From Pyronema omphalodes (taxonomy: Eukaryota; Ascomycota; Pezizomycetes; Pezizales; Pyronemataceae), in assembly GCA_024516155.1 (NCBI GenBank), contig JAJJXM010000010.1, forward strand, positions 434,001 through 498,000: a stretch of 64,000 nt of DNA, written 5' to 3'. A program made the translations under genes and the position numbers. Every line of letters starts with the position of its first letter. The stretch's first letter is position 1. This document shows positions 58,145 through 64,000 of this stretch, one piece after another. The notes under the pieces were generated by a model that saw nothing but the letters and a program-made list of their open reading frames with translations, searched no databases and was not told where the DNA came from.

Positions 58145-58771
58145 TGTTGCTGTGGTGGGGTTCGTGAACTTGGGTTTGTCGCGAAGCTACGTGCTGGGCT
58201 GGTAAACGCGGTTCCTGTTCCTTGGATGGCGGCTGCACGAGCGCTCAATGCATGCTTCTGAGGTAAGGATCGCAGTGGCTGTCAGGGGAAGTTAAAATGC
58301 CGGAGATGCTAAGTATTTGTTGCGCGCCTGGTTTATACAAAACAATCGAGGTGTCGTCTTTGTCTTGTGGGGCTCGAGGTTTAGGCTTCTTCGGAATAGC
58401 TGGTTTATGCCTGGTCTGGTCAGTGTGGATCTTCGGAGCGTCGTCGGTCGTGCCTCTCGAGAAGTTAGCAGCTTCGGCTGGTACGAGGAGCTGCAGGGGT
58501 TCTAGAGCGCCACGATTTCGATTGGATATCAACTTGCGGTGAGATTAGTTATTTGTTTAGATGGATGAAGAATAGTCTTCCCGGAGTTAGGCTGCGATTT
58601 GGGAGGATCGGGGAGAAAGAAACAAGCGGGGTATTAGCGTCCAATAGGCGATGGGGGAAAAGATGATGTTTTATAAATTCACTTTTATCATGAACAGAAG
58701 CACTATGGCATATCAAAGGCAAATTCGTCCAAATTCAAATTCAACGCCCAATGAAAACGTCTAAAAACACC
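58145..58771. other. Region between RGP1 and RPC82
   Basis: Upstream of RGP1 and downstream of RPC82 (both minus). A 95-codon minus frame (58,245-58,532) reads like protein but has no ATG and no convincing upstream exon; see rejected. Confidence 0.4.
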
Positions 58772-60937
58772 TTAAAAATCTCTAAGGATCATGACTAATC
58801 TATCCAGCCTCATTAATTGCACCAATAGCCTCTCCTCCCTTGACCTCCAAATCTCCAGCTCCCGCTTTTCACTCTTCGTCATATATTCCTCAAAATTGGC
58901 TTGCACATCCGAACGTTCGCTCTTTTCAATAAGGTGCTTTCGCTTTTGTCTCTCCACAATAGTCCTCTGGATATTCCTGCTCATAGCCTTGTATATATCG
59001 GAAAGCAAAAGATTATTGGCACGCTCCTCATGGAAGTACCAAAAGAAGAAAGTTTTGTTGACCTGGAGAGGGTTTGCTCGGGGAACTTCCTGAACCTCGA
59101 GATGACCACACTCCTGCATCTGGGCCAAAACAGACCGGACCTCGCCCTGCTTTAGAAGCGCTATATTTGAGATCTGCGTCTTGGCATTAGTAAATTGTCG
59201 AAATAAATCATCGGGATATCCCTTACAGTCTTCTCATCAAGCTTGCCCTTGTCTTTAATAATTCTCAATAATCGTGTACCAGTGCTCTCAAAACGTTCCT
59301 CAACAACCTTCTCCATCTCAACTGCACGCATTGTCTTTCCTAACTCCTTGTAGTTGACACTCCATTCTCCCATACCACGGTTTCCTTCGCTTGACAAGAA
59401 TTTGAAAGAATCTTCTGCAAGTAACAAAAGATGCTGCTTGATCATCTTCATTTTATTCTTGCGCTTTGCTGCCTCGGGATCCATATCGGCATCATTATCC
59501 CAATCATCCTCCGCTTCTGATTCCTCCTCCTCTTCGGAATCCGAGTCATGCTTGCTCTTCCCATTGGCTTTACCGTTCTTTCTGGGGTGCTCCTCATCAT
59601 CTGAGTCGTATGATCGCTTCTTCTTGGTTTTGGTCTCCTTGGGCGGAAGTGCAATGGATCCTTCCAATTCTATTTCCGGGTTGAAGTGTTTCGACAATTC
59701 CAGACAACTAAGTTTGATCCTCTTGCCCGCATCTTCGTCATCATCATCCTCGCCAAAGTTGTCGCGGCAACGGAAAATCTTAGGTTCAATTCGCTTCAAG
59801 AACTCTCTGTAGACTTCGGATGTGACTTTTCCTATCCGCTGCTCAGCCAAAGCAACGAGCTCTGCGTTACGGAACAACACAAGGAATTTGTCGTGATTGA
59901 TTTTGAGAACAAGATCTTCCTGTTGTATAATTAGTGCAAAATTCACCAAACTTCGCATGCACCCTTACGTCAATCTCATAGTCAATTTCCTCCTCCTCTT
60001 CATCATAAATCGACACCTTCTTGCGCTTCTTGACCCTTCCTCCAGCCGGCGCCGCCTTCCGCTTCAGACCTGCAGTTTCCGAAACATCACCAATCTGCAT
60101 CTCCTTGAGTTTGATCTTGAGCTTGGCATTGACCTCATTGTTGAGCTTCAATTCACTAGAAAATCCAGCGGCGAGTTGCTTCCGTAGCTCATTCCTCAAG
60201 TTGTTCACAACATCTGTGTGCGGCTGCATATCCTCCTTCTTAACCTCCACCAAAAACCTCGCCTTCAGCATGTTCATCATAACCTCCTTCAAGGTCTCCA
60301 CGGATGTAATAGGTGCATCTGCTTCAATCGCAATGGCGTCGGCGTCCTGAGCTTTTTTGGTTGTCTTCTTGGTCGAGACTCCGTATGCGGCAAGGAAATC
60401 GCTAACTTTGACATGGCCGAGTTGAAGAAAATTGCTGGCAATCAATGCACCATCCTGTCCGAAGTAGTCTTCCACGGCCCGAATAATACGACCGGCGTGT
60501 AGCAATTCGTATGCCTGTTCCCAGTTGCACTCATAGTAGCAAACATCATTTCCACCCTCCACGTGCGAGTAATGAACTACCAAGTGCTGCTGAATCAAAA
60601 CCACCAGCGTCTGCTTAACAGATTTTGGGGGAAGTTGGGTTTGTTGAATTATTGAGCCGATAGTAAGACGACCACGCTGAAGGAGAACATTGACGACTTT
60701 CTATAACTGAGTGTTAATTTTTTCGTATGAGCTTGCAAGTAAGGAAAGCGCGGAGGAAATTACATACCGAACTGACTTCGCCATAGATGTCACGAACAAG
60801 AAGAGTGCATAACTCGGCTGCTGATGCCGATGTCTGAGAAAATGCGCGTTAGCTGCGCTGCGCCCCGCGTAAATTCATGTAGGTTGTGACAGGTTGTGGC
60901 TGCTGGGAATTTCGAAGGAAAACCATACCTGCGACAT
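58772..60937 (-). CDS. RPC82: RNA polymerase III subunit C82 (RPC3)
   Basis: Five exons on the minus strand: 60929-60937, 60768-60833, 59969-60700, 59227-59919, 58772-59179; 635 residues. It begins MSQTSASAAELCTLLVRDIY and shows winged-helix repeats (NVLLQRGRLTIGSIIQQTQL; YECNWEQAYELLHAGRII), an acidic linker with EEEEESEAEDDWDND, and the conserved C-terminus QGEVRSVLAQMQECGHLEVQ / EVPRANPLQVNKTFFFWYFH. C82 is part of the C82-C34-C31 subcomplex for Pol III initiation. Intron 4 is 47 nt (59180-59226) with GTAAGG, a CTAAT branch and CCAAG end; without it the frame breaks. An ATGTGATG arrangement puts a start-stop uORF 5 nt upstream of the initiator. Confidence 0.92.
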
Positions 60938-61477
60938 CACATAACCTGGGCGAATTGAACCGAGCTATGGTCAGGACAGAACTTCCGGGTGGAAACGAAC
61001 ACTCCTGAGGTGCGAGGAAACGAGCGGAGGTAAAGAGCGAGGTTGTGTCGGTATCGAGAAGCGCAGTTTACGAGAGAAGTTTGAAGTTCTGCGCCGCAGT
61101 CTGCCAGAGCCCCACTACGAGTACGGAATTTGAGCAAGGGTCTGAGTCGCGTTGATAAGATTAGATGAATCTGTCAGTGAGAAGCTATTTGCGAAATGGT
61201 TAGACTACCATGGTGACAGTATGATAAGATCAGATGCGATATGCATCTCAGCCACCGGGCATGCTTCATCACACCTTCCCGTATGTAGCGTCCCGAGTGC
61301 GGCTTTGAAGACCGACCGGCCGAGGAAGGGATGATGACACCCTCTAGCAGCTCAAGCTTAGATAACCTCAACTATCTGAGTATCACCTCCGCACATAATA
61401 TCATCAACCCCAACCCGCCTTTCATCGCAACAACAGTAGACCAAAGCTTCTATTGTTAGATAATTCAGAAACTCGCC
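60938..61477. other. Divergent promoter of RPC82 and ARC40
   Basis: Shared upstream region of two divergent housekeeping genes, about 540 bp. No coding frame or repeat of note. Confidence 0.5.
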
Positions 61478-62771
61478 ATGCCGACGCCCGAGGCCCAATT
61501 ACTTTTCCACCAATCTATCCCTGACCACGCGTTCAGTCAGGACCGCCAGTTGCTCGCTGTAGCTCGCGGCAGCAAAGTTCTACTCTATTCTCGCGCCGGA
61601 AACGAATATGCCAAGCAAGAGCAGGAGCTTGATATTAACAAGCAGACCATCACCAGTGTTGACATAGCTCCTAATTCTGGACGTATTGTTACTTGTTCTC
61701 AGGGTGTGTAGACAAAGCTCCATAACCCTGAGATGGCGAAGCTAATCGCAAGTTAGACCGTAACCCCTACGTTTGGGAACAACAACCTACCGGAGAATGG
61801 AAGGCCTCCCTCGTCCTCGCCGGTTTGAAGCGCGCCGGTACACAAATTCGGTGGTCTCCCGATGAAACTAGAATTGCAGTCGGATGTGGTTCTGGTGCTA
61901 TCGCCATTTGCTACTTTGATGAGGGAAACAACACCTGGCTAGGAAAGCATGTTTTGACCAAGCAGACTTATTCTACAGTACTTTCTTTGGCCTGGCACCC
62001 CAACTCTAAGATTTTGGCATCTGGATACGCCGACTCAAAGACCCGCGTTCATTCCGCTTTGGCTAGAGGATTCGATAAGGCGAGAGTTAAGAAGCTTGAG
62101 GAAATTATTACCGAGTGGGGTAACTACGAGGTGTCAACAAAAGAGAGTGGAGGGTCTACGGTCTACACAAAGAACAACACCGTTTTTGCGGAATTCACAA
62201 ACCCTTCCGGAGGTTGGGTGCATGCTGTTAGCTTTTCGCCCTCCGGATCGGCTTTGGCTTATGCGGCACACGACTCTTCCATCACTGTAGTCTACGCACA
62301 CAAGTCGTTACGAGAGGAAGCCGGACAGACTGTCGCTGACTTTAGCTATTCCCGCTTTACTATTTCGACGACATTGTTGCCATTCACTAGCTTGCTTTGG
62401 AGCCGGGAGGACCAGATTATCGCTGCCGGACACGACTGCTACCCGGTTATTTTCACGAACTCTGGTGAAGGATGGGCCCTTACATCAAAGCTAAATGCTT
62501 TGCAATTGGCTGGAGCTGGTGGAGAGGAGGCTGAAGAGAGTGCCTTCAACAAGTTTAGGCAAATGGATTCCATGGGAACTACTTCGAAGGATGTCTTGGG
62601 AACTATTCACCAGAACACGATTTGCTCTTTGCGACCATACGAGATGGGTCCCCACGGAGACGTGGTTAGATTCAGTAGCAGTGGGTGAGTTTTAAATTTT
62701 CCTCTTGAATTTAGAGTTTTACTGACTGGATTAGTCGTGACGGGCGTCTTGTTATCTTCCCAGTTGCTTAA
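61478..62771 (+). CDS. ARC40: Arp2/3 complex subunit 1 (ARPC1)
   Basis: Three exons: 61478-61703, 61757-62684, 62735-62771; 396 residues. It is a WD40 propeller: blades are visible at LLFHQSIPDHAFSQDRQLLA, ITSVDIAPNSGRIVTCSQDR followed by NPYVWEQ, LKRAGTQIRWSPDETRIAVG, STVLSLAWHPNSKILASGYA, GGWVHAVSFSPSGSALAYAA, and the last blade TICSLRPYEMG ... GRDGRLVIFPVA. The mid-region insert AFNKFRQMDS matches the family's actin-contacting arm. ARPC1 helps nucleate branched actin at endocytic patches. The first intron splits the codon for Asp in SQDRNPY. Confidence 0.94.
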
Positions 62772-63752
62772 TAGATGGATATTTGTGTGAGGCAGTAACG
62801 TTTGGTACCCGTGTCGGCTGGCGTATTTAGTAATTATGAAGAATTGAATGATGATTGGGTTGGATTGGCGGTAAAGAAAGTTATTGAAATAGATATGTTG
62901 AAACGATTAATTAGAAATTCCGAAAGTTTGGATTTTCTGTCACTCTTTTATTTGTAGAAGAGTGAAGAAAAACAGTTTGCAGATATGAGTTTTGAGGAAA
63001 GTTGCGTCTTCTATGTTTTTTTTCTCCAATAAAAAGCCAAATATGTACTTCAAACCCTCCGGGAGGTTGCTTCAAAATTCATAGAAGTACCTGTTGATCT
63101 AGGGCGTTTGCATCATTATGCTTCGAGGAAACAAAAAGGTACACCTGGATTTTGCACACTTTAATCAATCAAGAACCCGTGTCAATGGAATGACAGCCCT
63201 CAACCCGCAAAATGCACCACCACTCATTACCATCATTGCAACCGAACCAATCCCAATGTATTTAAGCAATACGCCCTAATAGAAGCCCTGAGCATCCTGA
63301 TCAACAAAGAATTCTCCCTAATCGCCACAAAATGCTTCCTAATTGCAAATAGTAAACGCAACGCAATGCCCCGCGCGGACCCAGAAGACAGGTCTAATTT
63401 CCCACAACCCATGGAAAGACGAAGGAAAGGAAGCTACGCCAAGCCTGGGTTGTTCGACGTGCACACTCCCATAGTTCATACGCATCGATTGGCACGAAGT
63501 ATAGTAGACCACCGAAGTGTCACCATATCGTATCGTATCGTCCTTTTTTGCCTCGCTCGCTGCGCGCCGAATCGAAAAAAAAACCGTAGACCCCGACCCC
63601 CACTCACACAGAAATCACAAAGCCGCGCACGCGATCCTGAAATCTGAACAGAAAAGTCTCTCTCTGTCTCTCCCTCGCAAAAGAAATCGATTGTTTTTTT
63701 GCCTACCATTGCAACTGCTACTGTCACTGATACTGCCAACAAGTCGACTGTG
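62772..63752. other. Intergenic region and long leader before the edge gene
   Basis: ARC40 3' UTR, then about 600 bp leading to the gene at 63753. CT-rich repeats (TCTCTCTCTGTCTCTCC, ~63,656-63,672) and ACTGCTACTGTCACTG precede the ATG, typical of a long 5' UTR. Confidence 0.45.
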
Positions 63753-64000
63753 ATGACTTCCGTCGATATCGTCACTCCTGATTCTACGGCGACTGACTCC
63801 GGAAGTGCTTCTGCCACCTCCGGAAAGAGCGCCGCGACAAATCCAAACAACGTTGTAGTAACAGGAGCTGGAGCTGGAGTTGGAGTTGGAGCTGGTTCTG
63901 GTTCTGGAGCTGGAGCTGGTGGTTCTGGAGCTGCTGGTGCTCCTGGAACTGGAGCTGGAACTGGACAAAGCAAGGGGCAAGGCGATATAAGCGACATTCT
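63753..64000 (+). CDS. Gly/Ala-rich protein, 5' part only
   Basis: Open from the ATG at 63753 to the right edge (82 codons). The sequence MTSVDIVTPDSTATDSGSAS is followed by a Gly-Ala-Ser low-complexity stretch (GAGAGVGVGAGSGSGAGAGG) and SKGQGDISDI at the cut. No domain is visible yet. The long CT-rich leader suggests a regulated, full-size gene. There is no signal peptide. The upstream frame is open without an ATG, so an upstream exon cannot be excluded. Confidence 0.5.
   Translation, partial: MTSVDIVTPDSTATDSGSASATSGKSAATNPNNVVVTGAGAGVGVGAGSGSGAGAGGSGAAGAPGTGAGTGQSKGQGDISDI

Noticed and set aside
58245..58532. 95-codon minus-strand frame ending YLRSMH
   Set aside because: Reads like protein but has no ATG, and I find no upstream exon with a start codon and donor. 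Left unannotated.

Overview
This window is nuclear DNA from a filamentous ascomycete (Pezizomycotina). About fifty introns of 45-125 nt can be placed, with GT donors and CTAAC/CTGAC-like branch sites. Gene content is fungal (UAF subunit Rrn5, Mtr-type and Pho84-type transporters, GPI14, RGP1). I cannot fix the order. An H-type-lectin-like relic and frequent AAG 3' splice sites are suggestive of a less-studied lineage but not diagnostic.

Layout. 0-5.9 kb: an acidic partial gene leaving the left edge, diverging from a ten-exon amino-acid transporter. 5.9-23.2 kb: a translation-rich stretch with eIF3g, eIF2-beta, eS27, uL11 and uL15, interrupted by GPI14, a BRCT protein and GTP cyclohydrolase I. 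23.2-28.9 kb: a gene-poor accessory island with relics of spliced genes, diverged direct repeats, a duplicated H-type-lectin-like exon and a MITE-like element with terminal inverted repeats. 28.9-34.3 kb: an acidic repeat protein, the ubiquitin-eS31 fusion, and a secreted precursor with eight 21-residue repeats each ending in a Lys-Arg site. 36.4-48.2 kb: ureidoglycolate lyase, a Rossmann protein, Rrn5, uS15, the fatty-acid elongation dehydratase Phs1, a proline-rich orphan and eS4. 48.2-64 kb: a phosphate transporter, a long low-complexity intergenic region with a hexanucleotide satellite, then Rgp1, Rpc82 (Pol III), Arc40 (Arp2/3) and the start of a Gly/Ala-rich gene cut by the right edge.

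How the genes fit together. Six ribosomal-protein genes and two initiation-factor genes lie within about 42 kb, all on the + strand; Rrn5 (Pol I) and Rpc82 (Pol III) lie on either side of the last of them. This is an unusual concentration of ribosome-biogenesis functions. The most interesting single gene is the Kex2-type repeat precursor at 32981-34322. The most interesting structural feature is the accessory island at 24-29 kb, wedged between the uL15 and eS31 genes.

All exon boundaries were placed by eye from splice motifs, frame continuity and family resemblance. For every spliced gene the exon lengths were summed and divide by three.
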